A stretch of 7,251 bases of DNA from Clostridia bacterium (GCA_017938565.1 JAGBBI010000258.1:1-7251); one strand, 5' to 3'; shown: positions 1-6,056, counted from the first letter of the stretch. The notes: generated by a model not told the origin, from the sequence alone. Translations and numbers: made by a program.

Positions 1-12
1 GATGATAAATAT

Positions 13-41
13 TTGTATTTTTTGTCGTAATATGGTATCAT
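13..41 (+). promoter_or_regulatory. possible promoter of the alpha-oxoamine synthase gene
   Basis: TTGTAT (13-18) and TATCAT (36-41) are separated by 17 bases and lie 35 bases before the start codon at 77. The -10 box matches the consensus at five of six positions, the -35 box at only three. The window starts too close upstream to exclude a longer operon. Confidence 0.35.
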
Positions 42-76
42 TAAATTATTCTAGTTAGATAAAGAGAGGAAATTTT

Positions 77-1264
77 ATGGATTTATTTAAAAAGTGCTAT
101 GATTTTGAATTGGCAGATAAATATAAGGAGTTGGGCATCTACCCATATTTTCATTCGCTCGAAAGCAAACAAGACATTGTTGTTGAGATGGAAGGCAAGC
201 GTCAAATTATGATTGGCTCAAACAACTACCTTGGTCTTACAAGCCACCCAGAAGTAATTCGTTCAGCTGTTGAAGCAACTGAAAATTTTGGAACTGGTTG
301 CAGTGGAAGTAGATTTTTAAATGGCACAACTATTGGACACATTGAAATGGAAAAAGAACTTGCAGAGTTCTTAAACAAAGAAGACTGCGTTACAATGAGC
401 ACAGGTTTTCAAACAAACCTTGGAGTAATCAGTGCATTATGTGGCAGAGGAGATGTTGTAGTTTGTGATAAAGAAAATCACGCAAGTATCTATGATGCAA
501 TACGACTAAGTTATGCTGATATGGTAAGATTTAAACACGCTGATATGGAAGACTTAGAAGAGAAGTTAAAAAACATTCCAAAAGAAAAAGGAATTTTAAT
601 TGTAACTGACGGCGTATTCAGTATGGGCGGAGACATTTGCAATCTTCCAAAACTTGTAGAGTTAAAGAAGAAATATGGCGCAAGACTTATGGTGGATGAT
701 GCTCACGGACTTGGCATATTAGGTAAAAATGGAAGAGGAACGGCTGAGTATTTTGATTTGGAAGACGAAGTAGATGTTATTGCTGGAACATTCTCAAAAA
801 GTCTTGCAAGCCTTGGCGGGTACTGTGCAGGAGACAGAAAGATTATTGATTTTATAAGACATAATTCAAGACCATTCATTTTCAGTGCTTCAATTCAACC
901 ATCAAGTATTGCAGCGGTAAGAAAATCATTAGAGATTATTAAGAACGAACCTGAAAGACGTGAAAACCTTTTAGCTATTGCTGACTATATGAGGAATGCG
1001 TTAAAGAGCAGAGGAATTAAGATTCGTGAGTCTAACACCCCAATTATTCCAATTTACACATACGAACCAGAGCTAACACTAAAGGCTTGCAAAATGCTTT
1101 TTGACAGGGGAGTGTATGTTAACCCAGTATTGCCACCAGCAACACCTCCGGGTGAATGTCTAATAAGAACAAGTTATACAGCAACTCATACACGTGAACT
1201 TATGGATGAGGCCGCTGATATTATTCGTGATGTATTTGCCGAACTAGGTATTTTAGGAGAATAA
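77..1264 (+). CDS. alpha-oxoamine synthase family PLP enzyme, serine palmitoyltransferase-like
   Basis: A cytosolic fold-type I PLP enzyme that would condense an amino acid with an acyl-CoA or acyl-ACP thioester, releasing CO2. The 395-residue length is normal for the family. Visible landmarks are GSNNYLGL at 47-54, the ring-stacking His135 (ENHASI), Asp207 and His210 in VDDAHGLG, the Schiff-base Lys241 in GTFSKSLAS, and Arg364 in LIRTSYTATHT, which should bind the substrate carboxylate. The spacing His135-Asp207-Lys241 agrees with that known for serine palmitoyltransferase. The N-terminal YPYF segment, FSMGGDICNLP, FIFSAS and VNPVLPPATPP also recall bacterial serine palmitoyltransferases more than BioF or Kbl. 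No biotin or threonine dehydrogenase gene is next to it, so glycine C-acetyltransferase or 8-amino-7-oxononanoate synthase remain possible. GAGAGGA at 64-70 supports the start. It is a single-gene unit ended by a strong terminator. Family assignment is firm; substrate is inferred. Confidence 0.93.
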   Translation: MDLFKKCYDFELADKYKELGIYPYFHSLESKQDIVVEMEGKRQIMIGSNNYLGLTSHPEVIRSAVEATENFGTGCSGSRFLNGTTIGHIEMEKELAEFLNKEDCVTMSTGFQTNLGVISALCGRGDVVVCDKENHASIYDAIRLSYADMVRFKHADMEDLEEKLKNIPKEKGILIVTDGVFSMGGDICNLPKLVELKKKYGARLMVDDAHGLGILGKNGRGTAEYFDLEDEVDVIAGTFSKSLASLGGYCAGDRKIIDFIRHNSRPFIFSASIQPSSIAAVRKSLEIIKNEPERRENLLAIADYMRNALKSRGIKIRESNTPIIPIYTYEPELTLKACKMLFDRGVYVNPVLPPATPPGECLIRTSYTATHTRELMDEAADIIRDVFAELGILGE

Positions 1265-1268
1265 TTAT

Positions 1269-1307
1269 AAAAAGCACCTTAAGCATAATTTGTTAAGGTG
1301 CTTTTTT
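1269..1307 (+). terminator. rho-independent terminator after the alpha-oxoamine synthase gene
   Basis: Arms AAAGCACCTTAA (1271-1282) and TTAAGGTGCTTT (1293-1304) form a stem of up to 12 bp with a 10-base loop, followed by a run of T to 1307. It begins five bases after the stop codon. Confidence 0.92.
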
Positions 1308-1317
1308 GTTTTATGTG

Positions 1318-1346
1318 TTGAAATACAAAAGTTAATATGTTATACT
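1318..1346 (+). promoter_or_regulatory. promoter of the 156-residue protein gene
   Basis: TTGAAA (1318-1323), a 17-base spacer, and TATACT (1341-1346), preceded by TG at 1338-1339 (an extended -10). Both hexamers match consensus at five of six positions. The predicted start near 1353 leaves a leader of about 25 bases with AAAGGAG at 1365-1371. Confidence 0.82.
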
Positions 1347-1377
1347 AGTTATTACATTTGAACCAAAGGAGAAAACT

Positions 1378-1848
1378 ATGTATTTACATGTAATAACCAG
1401 ACAAGAAGTTGAAGAATTAAGACATTATGAAACATTAAAAAGTGGAAAAGAAAGTCATGCGTACACAATGTCTTCTAATGAAAAATCTTTCATCGTGCGT
1501 GGTGTATACATATCAAAACTTGACGCTGAGAAAGATTTAGACATAATGAAAAAAACGGACCCTGCCTATAGAAATCCAAGTCATAAATTTGTAAATTACA
1601 CAACAGCAGGAAGAAAGATATACGAACATCAATGCATAAGATATTCTATAAAAGGAAACCAATATAATACATATTATGTGGCAGTTAAAGATGGAAAGAT
1701 TATTGCCATTGCGCCACAAAGACATAAATTGGAAAACCCTGATGGTGCGGAAGTTTCACAAGTTGTAAAAATTGGTGGAAGATATTATAAAATTAATGAG
1801 GGTCCAGTATATGCAAAAGCCGATGAAAGCACAGGCGAAAATGAATAA
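1378..1848 (+). CDS. hypothetical soluble protein, 156 aa
   Basis: I do not recognise this protein. It is 156 residues, rich in Lys, Tyr and His, with no signal peptide, membrane segment or metal-binding Cys pattern (a single Cys, at 86). The N-terminal half (about 1-60) looks helical and charged, with EVEELRHYETLK and KLDAEKDLDIMKK. The rest alternates short hydrophobic and polar runs such as YYVAVKDGKIIAIAP (99-113) and VVKIGGRYYKINEGPVY (129-145), which suggests a small mostly beta domain, probably cytosolic. The start is supported by AAAGGAG six bases upstream and by a strong promoter of its own. It is transcribed alone, between a terminator and the promoter of the next gene, so context gives no function. 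Coding status is well supported; role unknown. Confidence 0.82.
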   Translation: MYLHVITRQEVEELRHYETLKSGKESHAYTMSSNEKSFIVRGVYISKLDAEKDLDIMKKTDPAYRNPSHKFVNYTTAGRKIYEHQCIRYSIKGNQYNTYYVAVKDGKIIAIAPQRHKLENPDGAEVSQVVKIGGRYYKINEGPVYAKADESTGENE

Positions 1849-1858
1849 TTTAATTAAA

Positions 1859-1883
1859 TCACTTTTAAAGTGAATTTTTCTTT
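1859..1883 (+). terminator. weak terminator after the 156-residue protein gene
   Basis: TCACT (1859-1863) can pair with AGTGA (1869-1873) around a five-base loop, followed by TTTTTCTTT (1875-1883). The stem is short, so termination may be partial. The T-tract ends inside the -35 box of the next promoter. Confidence 0.4.
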
Positions 1884-1910
1884 GACTTAGTAGGTATATA
1901 TTTATATAAT
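1882..1910 (+). promoter_or_regulatory. promoter of the Ig-like surface protein gene
   Basis: TTGACT (1882-1887), exactly 17 bases, then a perfect TATAAT (1905-1910). This is close to the housekeeping sigma consensus. It leaves a leader of about 30 bases carrying AAGGAGA at 1934-1940, eight bases before the ATG. Confidence 0.88.
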
Positions 1911-1948
1911 AAGAATAAATTAAATAATACAAAAAGGAGAAAAAGCAA

Positions 1949-3988
1949 ATGAAAAAAGTTATACTTTCGGTCGTAATAACGCTTTTAGTTGCGGCTTGTG
2001 CGGTGCCTCTGACAATCAACATCGCTGGGCTTACAAATGTTGCTACTGTAAAAGTCAACACCGAAAATGTAAAAACAATTTATGATTTAAACGAAGAATT
2101 TTCAGCAGATGGATTAAAAGTTGAAGCATCAAAGGGAAAGGGTGCTTTGACTGAAATTACCGATTATACTGTTGACAGTTCTGCGTTTAAGGCTGACACA
2201 GTTGGAACATATGAAATTAAAGTAGTTGTTGACAAAAAAGATTATGCAAGCTATACAGTTGAAGTAAAAGACAAAGGTTCGCTAAGTCTTGCAAGTGATA
2301 ATTTATTTTATGTTGACCAAGACATCGAAGAAAGTGCTTTAAAAATTAAATACACACCAACAAACGGTGAAGCAAAAGAAATAACCGATTATAAAATTAT
2401 TTCTTGCAATAATAACGAAGTAGGCAATAAAACTTTGGTTGTGGAATATCAATCTTTCAGATATAATATCAGCGTAAATGTTGTTTCAATTGAAAGTTAT
2501 GTTGACCAAGTTATGCAAAAAATGCTTCAAAATGCAATAGATAATAAATTCGATGTAAATTCTATTGTACTGGAAAGAAGTGCTTTGCAATATATTGCTA
2601 GTGCAAAGCTTAATGAAAATATTTTATATTGCGTTACTTTAGAAGACTCAGTGAAAACGGAACAATGGGTTAATAGTGAAACTTTGACAATTATTGAAAA
2701 GAACACCTATTTGGACGGTTCAACATTACCTTATTTTAATTTAAGGTCTTATGAAGATTTAGAAGATTCTTACGAAGATGCAACATTAGAAATGGATTTG
2801 CCTACAGCATATCAATACGCTGTTGGTGTAGTTAATCAGTTATACAAAACTTCAGAACCAAGCAAACTAATCACTCTTCATTCATATAATACAAAGGATG
2901 GGTTATTTACATTTTCAAAGCAAATTGTAGATTTAAGAAGAAAGGACCAAGAAGCAAACTATACTTTAACAATCGATTTATCCAGTGGGAATTTGGTTTC
3001 TGCTTTTAGTATACCACTTGACGGAGAAATGAATATTGACATAAATCCAGCTGTTGAAGTTCCAGCCGTCCCAGCTGTTCCAACAGCACAAGACAAAGGT
3101 GTTGTTTCGGTAAAAGCGGGAAGTAAATTCCCTGTAAAAACCGGAAGTAGCATGAGTGTTGTTGCACCAATAGGTGGTGGCGGTACATACGAAGATCTTA
3201 ATTTACAATTAACTTTAAATGGCAAAACATATCCACTTTACTATCAAGATTATACAGTAACTGGCTATGATGATTCAACAGTTGGCACCAAGACTGTGAT
3301 AGTTAATTATAACACATTTACCTATCCGGTACAAATTGAAATTGTCTCAGCTTTGGATTACGTCAAATATATTTATGAAATCGCAAAAGAAGAAACTGCC
3401 AATAAAAATGATTACATCGGTGCAGTTAGTGAAGTAAACGATATTGAAACAGAATATATGAAGTACGATAAATTTAGCGATGTACTTTACTGTAACAACA
3501 GAAATAATGCAACCTTACCTGACAACCAAAGGGGTGAGATATGGATAGAGTCAGACGGAACCGTTACAAAGAAAGGGTCAACAGGAAATGTAACAAAAAC
3601 AAAGTTTGATTCACAAGAAGTGGCATTAATTGCAACCTTCCAATTAGGCAGTGAAGAAACAATGAAACTTTCTGAATTTATTGGATATTATATGGCTGGT
3701 CAAACCGCTAGCCAATTAGACACTATTATTACCAATTTAACCGAAGAACAACTTGTAAAGGAGACCCCTGGTGCATTAGGCTCAGGGACTCAATTAAGTA
3801 ATACATATTCTACTATAGTTATTAAAGTTGATGATAAGACCTATACTCTTCAACTATCATTAAAAGAAATACTCAGAACAATGGTTTCTGATTATAGTTT
3901 AAACAGAGATGAAAGAAGTGAAGTATTTGATTTTGACGATGGATGGAGTTTTAATAGTATAATACCTAGTATACCTAACAATAACTAA
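1949..3988 (+). CDS. exported protein (probable lipoprotein) with Ig-like domains and an internal duplication
   Basis: A 679-residue protein likely on the outer face of the membrane. The N-terminus has two Lys, a hydrophobic run, and V14-A-A-C17, which fits a lipobox; cleavage by signal peptidase I after ACA (16-18) is the alternative. Three bacterial Ig-like domains are seen at about 33-107, 111-180 and 385-467, sharing a DY...VG.(K)T..V pattern (DY at 72, 147 and 434). The second and third are each followed by an alpha/beta module (about 181-360 and 468-657) with no family I can name. The Ig-plus-module unit is duplicated: residues 147-228 align without gaps to 434-515 at a constant offset of 287, including YV (184/471) and LYC (Cys228/Cys515). 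A Pro-Ala-Val linker (367-378) joins the copies. No LPXTG anchor, protease motif or C-terminal membrane segment is visible. Adhesion or ligand binding is a guess from architecture only. Confidence 0.92.
   Translation: MKKVILSVVITLLVAACAVPLTINIAGLTNVATVKVNTENVKTIYDLNEEFSADGLKVEASKGKGALTEITDYTVDSSAFKADTVGTYEIKVVVDKKDYASYTVEVKDKGSLSLASDNLFYVDQDIEESALKIKYTPTNGEAKEITDYKIISCNNNEVGNKTLVVEYQSFRYNISVNVVSIESYVDQVMQKMLQNAIDNKFDVNSIVLERSALQYIASAKLNENILYCVTLEDSVKTEQWVNSETLTIIEKNTYLDGSTLPYFNLRSYEDLEDSYEDATLEMDLPTAYQYAVGVVNQLYKTSEPSKLITLHSYNTKDGLFTFSKQIVDLRRKDQEANYTLTIDLSSGNLVSAFSIPLDGEMNIDINPAVEVPAVPAVPTAQDKGVVSVKAGSKFPVKTGSSMSVVAPIGGGGTYEDLNLQLTLNGKTYPLYYQDYTVTGYDDSTVGTKTVIVNYNTFTYPVQIEIVSALDYVKYIYEIAKEETANKNDYIGAVSEVNDIETEYMKYDKFSDVLYCNNRNNATLPDNQRGEIWIESDGTVTKKGSTGNVTKTKFDSQEVALIATFQLGSEETMKLSEFIGYYMAGQTASQLDTIITNLTEEQLVKETPGALGSGTQLSNTYSTIVIKVDDKTYTLQLSLKEILRTMVSDYSLNRDERSEVFDFDDGWSFNSIIPSIPNNN
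2279..3028 (+). repeat. first copy of the internal protein duplication
   Basis: Encodes residues 111-360 of the surface protein: an Ig-like domain followed by an unknown module. It aligns with the second copy at a constant offset of 287 residues over its middle part, including VGNKTLVVEY (158-167) and ILYC (225-228). The two are diverged at DNA level, so this is an old protein-level repeat. Outer boundaries are approximate. Confidence 0.7.
3047..3082 (+). repeat. short Pro-Ala-Val linker repeat
   Basis: Encodes residues 367-378, with the unit VPA repeated (VPAVPAVP). The underlying codons (gttcca/gtccca with gcc/gct) differ between units, so it is maintained at protein level. It lies between the two large repeated units and probably acts as a semi-rigid spacer. 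Confidence 0.65.
3101..3919 (+). repeat. second copy of the internal protein duplication
   Basis: Encodes residues 385-657 of the surface protein. It matches the first copy at VGTKTVIVNY (445-454), VSALDYV (466-472) and VLYC (512-515), followed by an IWIESDGTVT segment (531-540) that corresponds to QWVNSETLTI (239-248) in copy one. The end of the unit is uncertain. Confidence 0.7.
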
Positions 3989-4030
3989 AAAGTAAAACCC
4001 TCTACCAAATAAGGTAGAGGGTTCTTTGTT
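3986..4030. terminator. bidirectional terminator between convergent genes
   Basis: AACCCTCTACC (3996-4006) and GGTAGAGGGTT (4013-4023) form a perfect 11-bp stem with a six-base loop. On the plus strand it is followed by CTTTGTT. On the minus strand the hairpin is followed by TTTTACTTTTTAG, a better T-tract. It therefore serves the surface protein gene and the convergent unknown operon. Confidence 0.9.
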
Positions 4031-4111
4031 CGTCAAAACTTTTAAATCTATAAAATCACAATATTCTTAAATAAATAATTCTTAGTGCTATAATAAAGCA
4101 TTATTGATCAT

Positions 4112-4753
4112 TTATAAAGCGGTTTCAGTGCCTATTTGTTTTTCGTTTGGAACAAGTTGATTATTTACAAACTTATATGCAGTTGCGCCTTTTTTAACTT
4201 TATCTTGCTTATCAGGTGTGATTGTTTTATCGGTTGTGCTATCTGACAATTCAACAACCACATCAGTTTGCCCACTTTTGTTAAGAGTCTCAGTAATACG
4301 TAGGGTGCACTCTGCAAAAGATTCCGTTGTTCCAGGTGCATAAAGTTGATCAAGAAGTTCTTGATATTTTGTATTCCATTTTTTCATTGTTGATGGAATA
4401 AGTCTTTTTATTCCATCAGGTTCATTTTTTTTGTGTCCGTTTAATGCTAATTGTTCGTTTTCACGATGGTTGTCGTGTGAATTAAAATTTAAAGAAATAC
4501 TTGTTTGTGCTGAGCCCTTGCTTGCTGATAATCTAAATTGTTTTCTATGAAAGTCGTCGTTGTTATCAAAAGCGCAGGTATACAGGTTAGGGTCAGACGA
4601 AAAAACTTTAATTCTGTGTTGTGCCTCTTCGTTAGTTGGAATTTGAGATATATATTTTCTTGCCAACGCCTTTGCATTTTCGTCTGGTAGTGAGTCGATG
4701 TATTCTTGAATACGGCCTAAAAAGGCAACATATTTTTTATTGTCATCATTCAT
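4112..4753 (-). CDS. hypothetical protein, 213 aa, second gene of a two-gene operon
   Basis: I do not recognise this protein. It is 213 residues, hydrophilic, without signal peptide or membrane segment. Residues 1-50 look helical (GRIQEYIDSL, AKALARKYISQI). A beta-type stretch follows at about 56-91 (QFRLSAS, TSISLNFN), then a polar stretch rich in His and Asn (92-112), another helical patch at 122-138 (MKKWNTKYQELLDQLY), and a C-terminal beta-like part (148-200). Cys60 and Cys149 are isolated. It starts 19 bases after the stop of the upstream gene and has its own strong GGAGGT site, so the two are co-transcribed. Similar length and order (helical N-terminus, then a beta pair) suggest it may be a distant paralogue of that neighbour. 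Transcription ends at the shared hairpin near 4000. Confidence 0.82.
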   Translation of the reverse strand: MNDDNKKYVAFLGRIQEYIDSLPDENAKALARKYISQIPTNEEAQHRIKVFSSDPNLYTCAFDNNDDFHRKQFRLSASKGSAQTSISLNFNSHDNHRENEQLALNGHKKNEPDGIKRLIPSTMKKWNTKYQELLDQLYAPGTTESFAECTLRITETLNKSGQTDVVVELSDSTTDKTITPDKQDKVKKGATAYKFVNNQLVPNEKQIGTETAL

Positions 4754-4761
4754 ATTTAAAG

Positions 4762-4767
4762 ACCTCC
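4762..4767 (-). promoter_or_regulatory. strong ribosome binding site of the 213-residue protein gene
   Basis: GGAGGT on the minus strand, eight bases before the ATG at 4753. It is the fullest anti-16S match in the window and lies in the 19-base gap between the two operon genes, so the second gene is likely translated independently and well. Confidence 0.8.
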
Positions 4768-4772
4768 GTTTA

Positions 4773-5408
4773 TTAATTTATTTCACGTTCATTAGTATTT
4801 TTTGTTGCCACAACTGTATTGTCAACTCTTTTTGTCAAAACCCCGCTGGGTGTTTCTAATGTATAACCTATACATGTTTCATTGCCAATTCTTGGAGTTC
4901 TGATATCAGTAACTCTAATGCCAAATGGTGAGATGTTTACTATAAGCTGATCCTTTCTTAAGTCTTCATCTTCATCAGGTTTAGGGGTTGGTTGAACTGG
5001 TTGTTCTTTTTGGGTTTCTTGAGTTTTTAAAAGTTTATTTTTTAAAGCAGAAAATAAGCCTTGTTTTTTTTCAGGTTCAATTGGTTTTGGAGTGTATCGT
5101 ACTTGCTTTAAGTAATCAAGTGTAATTGTATGACTTGGTGAGTCTGGGTCGCTAACAGATAATTCTAATTGGTTTCTTTTTGACAAATCGTTTACATCTT
5201 CTTGTTTACTGAAATTATAAGAGTGGATAACCGGATAAACTTCTTTCTGTTCTTTAAAGTCGGTTTTCCAATCCGCAACAGTTTCACTGGTTAATAAATC
5301 TAATACCATTTTGATTTTCTCTGCACTTTCTTCTTCCATTAATGGTTGAAGGGCTTTTACAGTTTCTGCAATCAATGATTGCAATTCTTCGCTTGACATT
5401 TTTGCCAT
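4773..5408 (-). CDS. hypothetical protein, 211 aa, first gene of a two-gene operon
   Basis: Not recognised. It is 211 residues, highly charged, soluble, with no signal peptide or membrane segment. Residues 1-52 form acidic helices (EELQSLIAETVKALQPLMEE, KIKMVLDLL). Residues 57-101 look beta-like (QLELSVSDP, HTITLDYL). A low-complexity Lys/Gln/Pro/Glu linker at about 105-150 contains QGLFSALKNKLLK (116-128) and an acidic DEDED patch. A second beta-like domain spans about 152-202 (QLIVNISPFGIRVTDI, CIGYTLETPSGVLTKRV). Overall it looks like two small domains joined by a flexible tether. AAGGAG at 5416-5421, seven bases upstream, supports the start; an in-frame Met at residue 4 is a less likely alternative. 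It is the first gene of the operon, with a promoter at 5438-5467. Confidence 0.82.
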   Translation of the reverse strand: MAKMSSEELQSLIAETVKALQPLMEEESAEKIKMVLDLLTSETVADWKTDFKEQKEVYPVIHSYNFSKQEDVNDLSKRNQLELSVSDPDSPSHTITLDYLKQVRYTPKPIEPEKKQGLFSALKNKLLKTQETQKEQPVQPTPKPDEDEDLRKDQLIVNISPFGIRVTDIRTPRIGNETCIGYTLETPSGVLTKRVDNTVVATKNTNEREIN

Positions 5409-5437
5409 AATAATTCTCCTTAGAATTCTATAATTAT

Positions 5438-5467
5438 ATTATATCATTATTTAATCAAAGTTTACAA
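5438..5467 (-). promoter_or_regulatory. promoter of the two-gene unknown operon
   Basis: On the minus strand, TTGTAA (5467-5462), an 18-base spacer and a perfect TATAAT (5443-5438) with an extended -10 TG (5446-5445). An overlapping second TATAAT lies at 5438-5433. The -35 box sits in the centre of an inverted repeat at 5456-5475. Confidence 0.65.
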
Positions 5468-5475
5468 ACACTTTG
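5456..5475. repeat. inverted repeat around the -35 box
   Basis: CAAAGT (5456-5461) and ACTTTG (5470-5475) are perfect inverted arms separated by eight bases that contain the -35 hexamer. It could be an operator. It has no T-tract, so it does not look like a terminator. Short inverted arms also arise by chance in AT-rich DNA. Confidence 0.35.
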
Positions 5476-5533
5476 TTTCATAATAGCGAAATAAAAATTT
5501 TTAAATTTAGGTGTTGGCATTTGCAGTGAATTT

Positions 5534-5875
5534 TTAATTTCCATATTTTTCGTCCCATTCTGATTGTTTTGACTTCACAGATGCGACATAAATAATACTA
5601 GGAATAAAGTAAAACAAAAAACCAAGCAGTGCCAATCCAATTTTTACTTTTGGTCTTTGGGGGGCTAAAATTACGCTTGTTTTAGTTGGGGTAGGGGCTG
5701 TGTAATAATTATTTATTACTTGTGCGTTGGTCGTCGTGTTGTTAGTAGTATTATTATAATTTTTTATTGCCTTTTCAGTTGAGTACATAGCATTACAATA
5801 AGGGCATATTCCAGCTTCTTGATTTTCATCAATTTGTAAATTTGCCCCACAAGATGTACGTTTTGCTATTTTCAT
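5534..5875 (-). CDS. zinc-ribbon protein with one membrane segment, one zinc cysteine missing
   Basis: A 113-residue protein. The N-terminus resembles the zinc ribbon common in Gram-positive bacteria, CxxCGA...ICPYCxAxY: Cys9, Cys24 and Cys27 are present, but the expected first Cys, at position 6, is Arg (codon CGT, one transition from TGT). Residues 39-65 are an Asn/Thr-rich low-complexity linker containing AQVINNYYTAP. A hydrophobic segment at about 79-100 is flanked by Lys/Arg on the N-side, and a short charged tail (SEWDEKYGN) follows. This suggests an N-in membrane protein with the ribbon in the cytosol. AAAGGAG at 5882-5888, six bases upstream, fixes the start. No clear terminator follows, so some read-through into the downstream operon is possible. 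Function is unknown; such proteins are usually annotated only as zinc-ribbon domain proteins. Confidence 0.85.
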   Translation of the reverse strand: MKIAKRTSCGANLQIDENQEAGICPYCNAMYSTEKAIKNYNNTTNNTTTNAQVINNYYTAPTPTKTSVILAPQRPKVKIGLALLGFLFYFIPSIIYVASVKSKQSEWDEKYGN

Positions 5876-5904
5876 AAATTTCTCCTTTAACCGTATTTTT
5901 AGAT

Positions 5905-5910
5905 ATTATA
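5905..5910 (-). promoter_or_regulatory. possible -10 box of the zinc-ribbon gene
   Basis: A perfect TATAAT on the minus strand, about 30 bases before the start codon at 5875. No good -35 match lies 16-18 bases upstream (TCCAAA at best), so this is tentative. Confidence 0.3.
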
Positions 5911-5919
5911 CATCACAAT

Positions 5920-6027
5920 ATGAAAATTTTGGATTTGACGAATAAACAACTTATTGATGTAAGCATTTATAATACTTATAGACTTAAAGCAGGGAATTTT
6001 TCGATTGTAAAAACTAAGACTCAGTAA
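5920..6027 (+). CDS. possible 35-residue small ORF, doubtful
   Basis: ATG at 5920 opens 35 codons ending in TAA (6025-6027), the only plus-strand candidate in the 181-base gap between two minus-strand genes. The peptide begins MKILDLTNKQLIDV and is rich in Lys, Asn and Ile, like proteins of this genome. The stop lies at the edge of the terminator stem, and that terminator has its best T-run on this strand. Against it, no ribosome binding site precedes the ATG. TATTAT at 5904-5909 would put a transcript start just before the ATG, making it leaderless, but no -35 box supports this. It may be chance or a gene remnant. Confidence 0.2.
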   Translation: MKILDLTNKQLIDVSIYNTYRLKAGNFSIVKTKTQ

Positions 6028-6047
6028 ATTATAACTGAGTCTTTTTT
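6011..6047. terminator. terminator downstream of the histidine phosphatase gene, bidirectional in form
   Basis: AAGACTCAGT (6016-6025) and ACTGAGTCTT (6034-6043) form a 10-bp stem with an eight-base loop. On the minus strand TTAGTTTTTA follows, ending the Nudix-phosphatase unit. On the plus strand six T (6042-6047) follow, although no established plus-strand gene precedes it. Confidence 0.88.
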
Positions 6048-6056
6048 ATGTAACAA

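Noticed and set aside
1756..2061. Minus-strand 101-codon frame with hydrophobic stretches
   Set aside because: It overlaps the end of one plus gene, a strong promoter and the signal peptide of the next. The hydrophobic look comes from antisense AT-rich DNA.
2959..3225. Minus-strand open frames across the Pro-Ala-Val linker
   Set aside because: They are opposite the Ig-like surface protein gene, which has signal peptide, promoter and domain support. Their composition reflects the repeated GCT/CCA codons.
4091..4105. AATAA/TTATT hairpin just after the 213-residue gene as its terminator
   Set aside because: The stem is five A/T pairs with no T-tract. The strong bidirectional hairpin at 3996-4023 is a better terminator.
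5486..5510. AAATTT self-complementary run as the terminator of the zinc-ribbon gene
   Set aside because: It has only A/T pairs and no stable stem, and is likely just AT-rich spacer.
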